Shown: piece after piece, positions 12,697-24,900 of the stretch | Layout of the letters: each line of letters opens with the position of its first letter | How positions within the stretch are numbered: position 1 is the first letter of the stretch | Made by a program: the position numbers and the translations under genes | Source: Stropharia rugosoannulata | Taxonomy: Eukaryota > Basidiomycota > Agaricomycetes > Agaricales > Strophariaceae | Length of the DNA stretch: 64,000 nucleotides | Direction of reading: 5' to 3' | Assembly: GCA_028532985.1 (NCBI GenBank) | Contig: JANCIK010000003.1 | Span: 568,001-632,000 of the forward strand | The notes under the pieces: generated by a model | Told to the model about the DNA's origin: nothing | What the model saw: the letters and a program-made list of their open reading frames with translations, nothing else | Databases searched by the model: none

Positions 12697-14978
12697 TCCA
12701 GCGAGTAAATGTTCTCCACATGGATCCTCCGTGTCAGAAGACGGTGATATTGCTAATTGGATACGGATTCATGGAAAGCATGAGTACTGTTTGAGCGGTC
12801 GTCACTCGATGCAACTTGACGAACATAATCTGTGGGCAACTCACAACTATTTTTATCTCGAAAACAAATCACCATTGTGATAGCCACAAGGTCGGTCGAA
12901 GATGCATCTGTGTCTTTATCTGTCTCGTTCAGAACACGGCCTCCTCGCGGATATTTTGGTATGCGCTCAGCCAGCGGCTCACACGAGGAGTTGATAGCAA
13001 AAATAGGCCACTAACGCCATTACTTGGCTCTAAGTAATGAGATATGAGAAGTGCAGAAGGGTTTCCGTATTATTACTTTACCTTCAAGCGGTGTGCACTA
13101 TGCGTACGCGTAGCCAAAGGAAGTAACAAAGTGTGAGCGAATAGTACTTATTTTACCTTGATTTTACCTCGGCGAATGCCGGCCTCACGGCGTCACCGCA
13201 TGTTGACTGTGCTACAAACAATTGAATATCCTGAACAACATTTTTGAACATGATGATGCGGTGCGGAACAGCCTCAAGACAATACTTCTGCAAGTATCGC
13301 AGAAAGTGATTATTAATCCCATCATCATGCAGGCATGCCAACATGAGTGCGGGCGTGTCTGAGTACAAGGTAGACGGCGACCTTCACTAGACTACGCCGT
13401 CCACTCGCTCGACTGGCCACACTGCACAAAACGGCAGGGCAAAATGTCTCGCTTCTGGTGTCATTCAACGCAATTGATAGCAACCTACACGGCGTATGAT
13501 CCTACCTCTCATGCCCACTGATGCAATCCGTGCTTTGTCGCGAGGTTAGGCCGCAGCACGCAAATATCTCAAGCAGTAGCGCAAATGAGCTCTGTGCTTA
13601 CACGACCGGATGCCACAATACATTTATTTTATCTGCACGGCTTGATCCATAACCCGTCGCTGGCTAGATGAGGAAGCTTTGACTTGGTATTATTTATGTG
13701 AGCGAGCGCAACATAGCACACGGCGCTGAACTAGGCGTTATCACCATAAGCTACACAGTGGAAAGTTGATAAAATGTCGTTTGTCAACTTTGCTTTTTCG
13801 CAGTTAAGCACATGCTCTTTGATTCGAAATAGACTATAAATAGTTAGTGTCAGTCAGCTAAGAATAGATTTACCCCGTTGCCGGCACCAGGCTACTGCCT
13901 TTTTGACTTCAAACCATGACATGTTCTTGATACATCTCCTTGCGCAACATGGCTGTGAGGCCCATCCGGGTGTCATGTTTCTCCATCGCCGTCTTTATGA
14001 TGGACCCAGTTCCTCCCTTATTCCAATTACGATCATCAGAATTTCAGAAAGTGAACGGGGGTTTGACGGGAGTCCCAACCAATCACCAACGGGACGCAGA
14101 AGACCGAATGCACTGCCCGGAACAAATTGATATCACAGAGGAGAGTCATCTTCCTCATTAGGCACGACATATCTCTCACAACTCGAAGACAGATATCACA
14201 GGCCCCTAGCTTGTAATCAACCTCCCAAGTTTCTGAAGGCACTTGCAACAGCAAGATGGACAACTGACTGATGACAATAGGAGCGCGTCTACGACCGTCT
14301 GCATACCTCGTGCTATTCATGGCTCATATGGGCGTGTAATTAGGTTTCTGTCCAGAACATGTGGGTGGAAAATGAAACCACATGTACTGTTCATTGTCAT
14401 TGCTAGATTGCTGGAATAGTGGACGTCCCGGTCCCAGTCTACCCCATATCTATTTTGCGTGCTCATCATCATTCCAGTTTAACGAACCCTCTTCCATGTT
14501 CTTTTATCGCACATCGCAATTCAGTGGAGTTCATGAGAAGGTGATATTCCACCGCATGACACTACTGTAAGCTCGTTCTTTTGCTGTACTCTGGGAGAAT
14601 GTCATAATAGAGTTCCTTCTTAGTTCGTCCCCAGTTCTACCGATTGAATGAACGATAAAGAAACAAGCTACCGCCTGAGAGAAGCATAACAAACTCGACT
14701 GTGTAATCAGCGAACGTGGTACACCTCGAAGAACAGAAGAACTCCCACCAGAATCATCATGGAGTCCATTAATAGCTATATAGTTCCGGTTAAGTTTTCG
14801 GCGTCTGTTACTGCCTAAATGAGATGCCTTTCCTATTAACAGCCGGGCCACGAAAGTCAAACGAAAGTTGCATTCTCAATCATCTATCTACATTCCACAA
14901 AATGTAGTTCTCATATTCAAAAACTTAAGGGATATACTGACATCGTAAAGTACAGAACAAACATATCGATCTAACTTT
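12697..14978. other. Long gene-poor interval
   Basis: About 2.3 kb without a convincing gene. Open frames here are under 110 codons, lack recognisable motifs and do not join by plausible splice sites. I found no tRNA box pair, terminal repeat or transposon remnant. It may carry the distal promoter of the protease gene or an unrecognised non-coding transcript. Confidence 0.45.
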
Positions 14979-16899
14979 CTATGCGAAGCGCACTTTCTCG
15001 CCCGGCCTGCCTTCGGACAGGAGTACGACAGCCTGGATATCAATTAGCGAAAGTGACAACTCAGCGGGATTACCCACTCACGTATTTACCGCTGATCTTC
15101 CAACCGGGTTCGGTGTCATCTAGATGTTCAGCGATGTTGTCACCATCAGGTCCAAGGCCAACGACGACGTCGCTCTTAATTGTGCGCAGGCTAACAATCA
15201 CAGGAGCTCCTGCGGCGCTGCCCATAGGTCCGATAGCGACATCAAAAGGTGTGCTTGCGGGAGCAGCGCAATCGTAAGTTAATTTACGATGGTTGAGGTC
15301 TCCTTTGAAGATAACCAAGTCGGAGCGCGACAGGTGAAGGAACAAATCAGGTGCTTCGGAGTGCAAATCCCAGAAGGTATAGCCTGTACACCAGAAAGGA
15401 TGTTGTTCATACACCCATTTGCCTTCCTTTTCATATTGCTATGAAACAAGATTATTATGATGATCCCCCATTACATCAGGCAAGGCTTACCTTCCATCGA
15501 GCCCCCAATCTCCTGAGCGATTCCAGCTCCTGGTCAGTAGCATGCGGGAATAGTTGGCCATAGACCATGGTATTCAAGAGCCATTCCCAGTCGTTCTTAG
15601 TGACGTCAGAAACGAACCAAGGGTAGCGTTTGCCATGGAATCGAATTTGGGTTGCAAGACCACTTTGCAAAAGGAAATCAGCTAATAAGGATGTTAGCAA
15701 AAAAGACCCGGTCAGGAAGTCGAAGTCTTACCGTAGACACAATCGCAGTAAAGTTCAAAGCCCGCATTATCAAGGACGAAGTCGACCCTGCCGCCGGTTC
15801 TTTCGCGGAGTGATTTCACATGTTCCCATAATCTATGTACGTCATTTCCAAGAATATTCTTCTCAGTAGCCGCCAGGTGATCTCCACCCGTCGACTGGAG
15901 AGCTCTAATCTGCTCTTCTGTCATATTTATCAAGAGGGACAAATCTGTAGAGTTTCCCCACAGGCAGACTGGAAGAGTGCAATGTTTCGGTAATATAAGA
16001 CTCCAAAAAAGTAAAGTGCATACCTTGCGTTAATTCCAAGAACATCAAGCGCTCTGCCTCAGATCGTTCCTCCGGGGATTTTTCATCAGCAATCTTGAAA
16101 GGTTCCGCAAAACGAAGAGACAGTTCGAAGACGGCATCACTAGAACGCGCAAATGTATCGCACTGACGTTTCAATTTCTTTCGGTTAGTTGAGGTACGTA
16201 TGCCGCAACGCAAATCGCTTACTTTCTGGCGGTAAAAAACGTCATAATCTTTCCAGAACTTACTAACGCTGAAGCATTCATGAAGTCTACGGTATTTATA
16301 CGCTTCTGCGAATAGCCAAGGGGCATTCATGAAATCTTTCCCTGTTAGAAAATAACAATTTTACTTTTGGAGGCATCTGATAGAAAGAGAATAAGTACCC
16401 TGGAAGTACTTGGCGATTTCTTTATTCCAGAGCGCTACATCCGCTTCGTCGTCGTCCACAATTGGGCGCAGTTTAGCGTTTCCACTCAAGTCGGTCATGA
16501 GATCGCCCATTCGGTCTATGCACTCGACAAGATCCTTGACGCGTTCTTCCGAGGACACACTATTCAAAGTACGAGTAGCGTCTTCTATACCTTTCCCAAG
16601 AATTGTGGGCAGCCTCGACTGCATAGTAGCATGGGCGAATGAGTACTCGTGGTATCCACGGTAGGCGGGCCATGGTGGGTTGTTTGGGTCTACCTGTAGG
16701 AGTCGGTGATGTCAGTCGACAACTCGAAGAAATATGCAGCCATAGTACAAACTCTGGTGGGCGTTCGTGGCCAAGAAGCCTTGATGTCCTTCTTGCTCGG
16801 TAGGTGTCCGAGGTGAAGCGTAACTCTGGATGGAGCACCTGAGGAAGAAACTGGAACGCCGTTTCCGTTGGTGCCGTTGTGACCGTTCGTGGATTCCAT
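14979..16899 (-). CDS. DUF89/ARMT1-like metal-dependent phosphatase
   Basis: Protein of the DUF89 (PF01937) damage-control phosphatase family, the group of yeast YMR027W and human ARMT1. Such enzymes hydrolyse phosphometabolites such as fructose-1-phosphate with Mn or Co. The start is the ATG at 16899 (MESTNGHNG). Recognisable parts in order are: an N-terminal helical region (WPAYRGYHEYSFAHATMQSR, then LPTILGKGIEDATR); a WLFAEAYKYRRL segment; the metal/phosphate-site motif FVLDNAGFELYCD near 15750; FHGKRYPWFVSDVT; and IFKGDLNHRKL near 15290. The last exon (14979 to about 15030) ends in SEGRPGEKVRFA. Several 45-60 nt introns interrupt it, and the frame is intact throughout. The hAT element starts about 570 bp upstream of the ATG and may have replaced part of the promoter. 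Confidence 0.85.
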
Positions 16900-17598
16900 T
16901 GTGCTCGGGGAAGTGATTGACTCTGCTAGGAAAGGGCTGAGTACCCATGACACGGCGATAAGCAATGAAGGTGGTTCTTACCGATGCTCGATATTGGTTG
17001 TGGAAGGAACAAAGAAGAATAGGTCGACTTTTGAGGGCGGGCGAGGACTTCTGACGATGTTTCAGATGACGTCTAGATCAGAAGTGTGATATTCTAACTC
17101 GAGCGGGCAGGGAGTCGATGACACACTTCGGTCACTTTTATCTCTTTTATAGCACAAAAATACAGTTTATCGATAGGACCAGCAGGACATGGCGCCGTAC
17201 TGTTCTATAAATCATTTCCTGTGGATATTACCCCAAAGAACATGCCACAGCATGAAAAGTGGCGAACAAAACCAATCTTGGGAGGTGAGCCGTGTGACGT
17301 CATAGTTGGACGATTACCGTTCCCAAAAATAGAATATTGCCGCATTTGTTTCTATTCCCCTGATTCAATCCTTGTAATTTAGGCGCTGGCCTGCGATGTG
17401 CGTAAAGCGCTTGAAGATTTCGGCCAAAGCGCAGAGGGGACCAGAGAGGACTGTATGTATGCCGCTCTCTATCTAGGAGTACAACTGCTTAGCTTAGATA
17501 CGGCTGTGGGCAAGCTGTGGGGCTTAATTTGATGGAGTGGAGTAGGGTCCAACTCGGATGAGACCGAGCCTTGTCCATATCCAGAAGGTGGGTAGCCC

Positions 17599-17655
17599 TG
17601 GATCTGGATCGGATCGGATGGATAGCGAATGGATTGGATTAATCCATTCCAATCC
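17599..17655. repeat. GGAT-rich subterminal repeat with hairpin, left end of hAT element
   Basis: Repeated GGATC/GGATGG words run from 17599. They are followed by an inverted repeat GGATTGGA (17631-17638) and TCCAATCC (17648-17655) with a 9-nt loop. Such subterminal motif clusters are where hAT transposases bind. Confidence 0.5.
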
Positions 17656-17859
17656 ACCTACGTATATAGGTTAGCTACAACCTCTATTAGATAGAGTAAA
17701 GCTGTATATATTAAATTTTGCTAAAGTAAAGAATCAGGACTGGCTATTGTTTTGTAAAATAAGTGTTTGTATTTCAAGTACGGAATATGTGATACAATGT
17801 AGTCCATAGTAGATTTCAGCCAAATTTCAGCAGAGTCTGATTGATACAAAGTTAATATA

Positions 17860-20800
17860 CTAAGCCAATAGCTCGGAATCGAGGAAGGGATTCTCTTCGT
17901 CATCAATCTCTTTGTCAATAATATCTTTGATATACTTGAATCCCGGGTTAAGAGGGGAGGTTGATTTAGCCCATGAACCAACAGCCATTTGTGCTTTGAA
18001 TGTCTGGGATGACATATGGTGTTGCATAAAGTTTACCTGCCTCCGGCCAGTTGAAAATGCTCGTTCAGCATCAACTGAGGTTGCTATATAATTGTACATT
18101 GTCAGCCGAAGTCTAGATATAATAATATCAAAGCTTAAATTACCTGGTGCTGAACAATAATCAGATGCCATTTGTGCAAGGCGGGGTCGAGTTGCCATTG
18201 CTTGATGCCAATATTTCATATAGCCACCAGCTTCCACAATTGTAGATGTTGGCAGCAAAGGTTCCTTGAGGTAGGTGAGTATATGGTCTGCGGGATAGCG
18301 AGCCTGATTGACAACAGGTGCATAGCATGAGCGCCGAGTCTATTAATAACTTCGTTAAAGCGATCAAAGCTGCCGCAAAGATTCAGAACACATACCACTC
18401 GGCTTGTCTGTGATTCTTCTATTTCCTGGTTATCCTCTGTCGATGCATATTTCTCCTTCCATTTTGCAATAACAATTTCACGGATTTGCTTGCTTTGCTG
18501 AGGTGTTCGCCCGTGATCCTTGAACCACATCATTTTGCGATCCGGACACATAACTGTGATGGTCAAATTAAATTGTGACAGTTCCGTGCATGATGCTCAC
18601 CAATTGAGATAAGGTATATCTCACAGTCGTCAGAGAATGCAGAATACTTGTCTATAAGAAGGAGGCTGGCATGACATGCAACACGGATGATATTAGAAAT
18701 GTCATTCTCATTGTCATCTCGTGCCGCAATCATCCCCTCTCGCAAGTCTTCTAAAGTTGGAATAACATTAACAACGAGAGGAGTTTCGGCTGCTGAAAAG
18801 ATCTTTGTTATGTCATCGAAGAGCTGAGTTAATACACATGTAAGTAATACAATGATCTGAGAAAATTGAAAACTATTACCAGAAGAATTTCTTGTACATC
18901 CGAAGCTAGTTTCCACTGAGATTCAGAGAGATGGTAAGCAGACAATTTCAGCGAAGCAACTGAAGTAAGCTGCTGAACAGCGTCGTGGAAGTATAAGTGT
19001 GATTTTAAGCAATCTAGCTCTGAGTTCCAGCATGTGGGAACTCGACGTGCAAGAGTGCGACGTGTGCCCGCAATCTCTGGGTCATTAGCAATGATTTTGT
19101 CGAACCGCTCTTTAATTAATGATGAATCACGAACACGTCGTGCAAGACCTGAAACCTGAACCAATATTAGAAACACAAAAATCAAGCCAAATAAATAAAG
19201 CTCTTACTCGAGGAAATATCTGGAGTGCACTTCGCATTTCAATAGGATCCATAGAGATGCCTTTTCTTTGCATAATTTGAATGGCCTTTTCTCGTAGACT
19301 TTTTACCACTTTCTCATTAAATACTCCCTGCCCTTCATCACCATCGGCTGCTTCCAATGAAGCATCAGCTTCTTCATCAATTGCTATATTGTCATCATCA
19401 TCAGAATCATTATCAGTTCCGTCTCCTTCATCTATAATAACTTCCTCGTCAATATCAGCTATAGCTACCTCACCAGGACGACGAAATCCTCTTGAATTAG
19501 CATTTGCTGCAACTCGGACTGTTTTCTTCTTCTTTGGACGCTTAAAGAAAAAGGATATAAAGATCTGTATATATAATAAAGCTAGTATCCAATGTGGCAA
19601 AGAAATTGAGAACTAACCTTAGCAATTAAATTAAAAATATGAGCAAGGCATCTTAGTCTGCCTTGGGTGCCAGGAAAAGACGGAAGATATTCTGGTAAAA
19701 TTTCTGCAAGTTTGTCGCAGTTTGTTGCATTATCCATGCATATAGAAAAGAGCTTAAATTAATTAGTTAAAAGATGGGTGCAATCATAGTTCACTCACAT
19801 ATTTTTCGAGCTCAAATCTTTTCATACACTCTGCAACAACTTGTGCTAAATACCGGCCATCATGTCGTTCAGTAAGGCTGTACTCAATTTAGTAATTAGA
19901 AAACTGTTAAATAATATATCTCACCGTATAAACTCTAAAATAGCACGATGAATTTGTCCATTCTCATACCATATGATCACGAGGCCAAGATAAGATGTTG
20001 ACAGTGGTGATGTCCATCCATCAAGAACAAGATGAACAGTTCCGCCCCGCTTCTAATATCTCTGATGATGAGTAAATATAGCAGAGTAACTGACAAAGAG
20101 GTGCTGACCTGGAAGTAATCTCTGACGAAATAGGACATTGCAATATAAATCCGGTTTATATCACGACTGACTGTGACTGGGCTCGGAATTGTGGTATTGG
20201 GACGGAACATGGCAACTTCACGCTGATAGTCTTCATCTGTAATCATATTAAATGGACGAAGGCTTTTAGCACAGCGTAGAGAAATTAAGGCACGATGAGC
20301 TGCAGGACTGTAGGAAATAACAGGTGTCAAAGACGTAGATGATTTATTGACAGTAATTCCTTGAGCCTCGAGACAGGCCTTTACTGTTTTTACCAAGTTA
20401 CTTGTACCTTCTCCTGTTTTTGATCGTGGCCGTAATAAGGTTCGATGCTCTAAAGGTCGAGTCTTGCATGTAAAAATAAACGTGAGACTGACTGGTGCAC
20501 CACTAGAGTTGACATCTCGTTGAAGGGTAATGTCAAAATGATCATAAGCATCAGACCTCCAAGATGCTTTGGCTGCGGCTGTAATAATATTGTTAGTACA
20601 TCAAAAAATTAAACAAATTAGACAAACTGTAGAACATACCAATTATTTCCTTGTCTGAACATTCCCAAACATCTTGGTCTGGCTTTTTGTTAAGCAAAAG
20701 GGCTTGAGAAGTAGCAACATTTCTTTTTTTAATTGGAGATACAATAACAGGAGGAGCATGAGTAGGATGACCTTCATCGAGGTCTGAACTGTCTGAAGTG

Positions 20801-20913
20801 TCTGGGGCAGGCTCTGAAAATATCTCGGGTGATGGAGTGCGAGCACGAGCTGGGAAATTATTGGTAGTAACAGTGCGGTTTGTGGACCGACCCCGAGCAG
20901 GCTTGGGAGGCAT
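17860..20913 (-). CDS. hAT-family transposase
   Basis: DNA-cutting enzyme of the hAT superfamily, interrupted by several short introns. The start ATG at 20913 opens a basic, disordered N terminus (MPPKPARGRS). A degenerate BED-like zinc-finger region follows (about 20600-20380; DHFDI, TSNLVK), in which the usual Cys/His set is not all visible. The RNase H-like core has LDGWTS (first catalytic Asp, about 20010) and CMDNATNCDKL (second Asp, about 19730), plus an acidic insertion at about 19440-19330. The C-terminal dimerization domain reads SAPATSVDAERAFSTGRRQV, with MQHHMSS after it (about 18150-18020). The splice that joins SAPA to TSVDAE restores the conserved motif exactly. No stop or frameshift remains after splicing, so the gene may be functional. 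The stop is at 17860. Confidence 0.85.
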
Positions 20914-21229
20914 CTTGATGCTAATACATCGTGAAGTGTTGTTTTTTATATGGCCCACAATGCAATTCAAATGTTTGAACTTCTTAGGATCTTTCATGGA
21001 GCTTTCACGGAGTCTGGTCTGTCATGAAAATGTATGTATAGTTTGTCGATAGGATGTACATTGGATATACTACGGAATTCACTATAATCGTGCTTGTGTA
21101 TTTCCTACAGATGATTATCAACCTTGTGAAAGGCCGCACGGATTTACCGTGGATGTAATACGGATAAGGCTGTCATATTGCTAAAAATACTGTTTACAGG
21201 ACGCCGCAGCCAAAAATATTCAACTCAAC

Positions 21230-21253
21230 CGTGGGTACATATGGGTACCCACG
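21230..21253. repeat. Perfect hairpin near the right end of the hAT element
   Basis: CGTGGGTAC at 21230-21238 pairs perfectly with GTACCCACG at 21245-21253 around a 6-nt loop. More GGATAT/ATATCC words follow to 21330. It is the right-end counterpart of the left GGAT cluster. Confidence 0.55.
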
Positions 21254-21752
21254 GATATCCACTATAAATATCCATATCCGTATTTATTATATGGGTAAGG
21301 GACTACTGGATTAAATCCCGGTATTATGTAATCCGTGTTATACCCTAGAGTGGAGCGAGATGCTCTTCGAAAGTTTAATGCAAGGTTTTCTTGTAAAAAA
21401 TTCTCATGAAAGTAACTTTGTATAGAATGTACAGTGCGCACACATAACCTTTCTCATGCATTTTTACATTTATTTCAAACGTTATCAACTGCTTCACCGA
21501 GCTTCATCCGTTTGCTGAGCGGTAGAGTGAAATAGAGGTATGTTCGGAGGCTGGAGGCTGGAGACTAGTAGATCCTTCAAAAGGACTAGTAGTAAGGCAC
21601 ACACCCAGATATGTTAGTCGCCGTAACGTTAGGGACTGTTTAAACGTGAGTCAACCTTATCGTCATGCAACTCCGTAGAGTCCTACAACCTCCAATGCTG
21701 CAAGCAGATGCCGAGTCAACACAACACGATCACATGACTTGATTCCGCTCCG

Positions 21753-21775
21753 ACGCGTTTTGTTTAAGGCACGTG
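21753..21775. promoter_or_regulatory. ACGCGT and CACGTG sites upstream of the coiled-coil gene
   Basis: ACGCGT (MluI cell-cycle-box type) at 21753-21758 and CACGTG (E-box) at 21770-21775 lie 140-160 bp upstream of the coiled-coil ATG. Both are known fungal factor sites, but single 6-mers can occur by chance. Confidence 0.25.
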
Positions 21776-21913
21776 CATTGTACCATCACATGTGTGGCAC
21801 GCACGTCGCAACAACACCTTTCCGATTAGGTAGCCTCAGCGAATTGCATTCAGAGTTCAGACGTCTTCTATTTCTCTCCTTACTTTTGGTCCAACCGAGC
21901 AACCCAGGCAGCT

Positions 21914-24900
21914 ATGTCTACCTGGAACTTAGGACTCGCCGACGTATCGGAAGAAGCCCGATCGTTTCGGGACAAACTTGCCAGCAAGGGTAAGTCCAGA
22001 TGCGAAGTCAGTCTACCCAAACCATTCATTAGCTTTACTTGTAGATGGTCACATTGCCGCACAACGAGATCAAATAATGAAGCAGACAGCTGAATACACA
22101 GACTTGCAGGAGCGATTTAATGAGGCCATGCACAAGGTGCGTTTACTTAAGGCAACGTCCTATACTACTAGCCTCACTCCAAGTAGTTGTCCGCCGAGAC
22201 GCTACGCGCCCTTCAACTGGAGTCACAATTAAGGCAACGGACAGAAGATCTACGAAACGAGCAAATTGCCTCTGAGAATGCCAAGTCGGCACTCAATGCA
22301 TGCACAGAGAAGAACAAAGCGGCTGCGTTAGAAATGCGGCAAATGGAGACAACTCTGGAGAGAATATCGAATACTTCCGACGAGCATTACGCGCGCAGTC
22401 TCAAATTGGAGAAAGAAAAGACCACTGCTGAGCTCCGAGTCAAGGAATTAGAATCCATTGTCAATCAACACTCAGATCCTACCCCCAGTAGAGCCGTGTC
22501 GACGAGGCCAAGGTCGTCATCTCTGTCGAATTTCAGAATAAACACATTAGAACAGGAGCTCAATGACACGCGAAGCCTGCTGAAGCAGAGAACCAGTGAA
22601 CTAGAATGGACGACCAGGAAGTTGGCTAAATTGGAAGAGGATGCCCTTAAAAGCGATAATGATCGAGCTGCTACTGAGAAAAAGTGGATTTCTGAAATAG
22701 AAACACTGAAGTCGACGGTATGTGATATGGACGAAGAATTGACATACCTAAGGGAACAGCAAGGAGATGGCAGTCGCGAGGAAGAGTTGTTGAAGAGGAT
22801 AGAAGAAGACGATGCCAAGATTTCCGCATTAGAATCGATGCTCGGAGATTCGAGGGACATCGAGGTTTTGCACAACCAGATATCCAGACTGGAAAGGCAA
22901 TTAAGGAAGGAGGAAGAGTGTGCTGCGTATGCCGAACGATCGCGGGCTGAACTTCTTCGGGAGAGAGATAATGCCTTGACAGAGTTGCATGACAGTAGAC
23001 ATGCACTTCAGCAGCTCCTGAAAGAACAACACGAACGTGAAGCGCGCGAACTCTCCTTACGTGAAAAGTGAGTGGTACTTTATATTTTGCTTGTCATCCT
23101 GATTTTGTCTGCAGGGCCGCGAAGACCTTGGAGAGCTGTGATGGGGGTGCCATCGATGATATGGATACTACGGAGCCACAGATGCGTTCTTCGAGTCCCC
23201 CTTCTGAACAGCATGAAGCTGATGGGGGGACTGTTGACCATGTCGAGCGTCTTTTGTCAGCCATCGAAAGGCTTCGCGGGGAGCGTAACAGTCTTAGACG
23301 CGATGTTCAATTCTTGGAGTCTGAATCACGCTTTGCTATTGAAGCACTGGAGGCAAAGCTCTCAGCGTCAATGTCAACCGCAAGCAATAACGCGACTATG
23401 GCTACAATCGACCAGCTCAGGGCCGAGATGGACGATATGCACGCTCAGATGCTAGCTGTTGGCGAACAGTACGAGACTAAGACCCGCCGCAAGAACGCAG
23501 AGATCAGACGTCTTGGCCTAGGCATTGAAGGACTCAGTGTGGCTCTCTGTCATCTGGACACTCTAGCAGATGCTGCGCTCTTGGAGAAATCGCGACCTTC
23601 GATCTCTATTTACCCCAACCCGCCTTCAACTGATCATGAAACAACTCAAATCACACTAATGAGGTTGAATATGGAGGCATTAGCGAATGAGCGCGACCAG
23701 CTTCTTCAAGAACTGGATGCTAAAGAAGCTATGTGGGAGCAACAGGTTGACGCTGCGAGGATGGACGACCATGAAGTACGCGGAGATTTGGAAGCGGCTG
23801 AATATGAAATCGAAACTCTGAATGCATTCCTCCAAGAGGTTGAGTCTGAAAGAGACTCCCTAGCACTCCAGCTCACTAATTTAACAAGCGATTTACAAAC
23901 AGCTCAACAGGAACTCAGTGATGCTGAAACACGATATACGAACCTTCAATTCCATCAGCTAAACGCCATGACCTCGAATGAAGCAACGCGCACATTACGT
24001 CAACATATCGAAGAGCTCGAAGGTCGCATAATGCGGAGGAATGAACAAATTGGTGTACATCAACATGACATCCGCCGTCTAGAGGCGAACTTGCAGTTGC
24101 AGGAGGAACGCCTCATGGAAATGTCTAACGAGCAGGAATTGATAATGGCCCAGAAAGAGGCCATGGTTGAGGACTGCGCCGATGCACGCGACCAAAGAGA
24201 CGAAGCTTTGGCTAAAGTTGAATACCTTGAAGAACAGCTCGAAATCGCGGAGATGCAGAATAATGATAACGCCGCTCTTGTGCAAACTCTGATCGTCGTC
24301 GTCGCAGATACAGTCAGTAGCGCTCGCTGCAAGATTCGGGCGACGGAAGACGAAGCGACGGTGCTGAGGAGCAGTCTTCTAGACGGCCAAACTTGTCTTA
24401 AGCAAGAGCTCAACGAAAGAGTTGAAAACCTCAATGAACTTGCGCGTCACTCTCAAGAGCAGCATAGTGAACTTGAAAGCACTCGTGCCGCCCTCGTTCA
24501 ACACCAGCTTGACCTATCTGATGCTACCACCGAGCTTCAGAGTTTGCAGGCAGAGAAGGCGCGCCTGGAAGCAGATATGGATACATTGCGTATTTATAAC
24601 AATGACGTCAAGGACAAACAACGTCAAGATCATTCAAACGAAGAGGATAAACTTGCAGTTGCTACGCCAGACGGGGACAGCGAACGTTTATCGGTACATT
24701 TGGAATCCGAAAGGCATACGGATACCGTGGCCTTATTGCAAGAACGCATATCTGAAACTGAAAGCGCATTGGAGGAACTCCGGAACCGGCACAACGTTTG
24801 TGTTGAGGATCATCAACGTGCTGCTCAAGAAGCAGAGTCTACTATCCGGGAACTCCAACAACAAATCAATACGAACGATGTCAATTTGTCTCAACTGCGT

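Larger units (their letters stand above)
17473..21348 (-). mobile_element. hAT-family DNA transposon (approximate limits)
   Basis: A class II element built around one intact-looking hAT transposase gene. Proposed limits are imperfect terminal inverted repeats: CTAGGAGTACAAC at 17473-17485, against the reverse complement of 21337-21348, which reads CTAGGGTATAAC. Both subterminal regions are rich in GGAT/ATCC words and hairpins (17599-17655 and 21230-21330), as expected for transposase-binding regions. I could not see a clean 8-bp target-site duplication, so either the borders are off by some bases or the insertion is old. Intact transposase exons argue for fairly recent activity. Confidence 0.6.

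Noticed and set aside
1..16899. A secondary-metabolite or nutrient-use gene cluster (transporter, protease, regulator)
   Set aside because: No synthase, oxidase set or pathway regulator accompanies the transporter; the neighbours are unrelated housekeeping types.
17470..21360. An exact 8-bp target-site duplication for the hAT element
   Set aside because: Comparing flanks of several possible termini gave only partial matches (four of eight bases), so no duplication is claimed.
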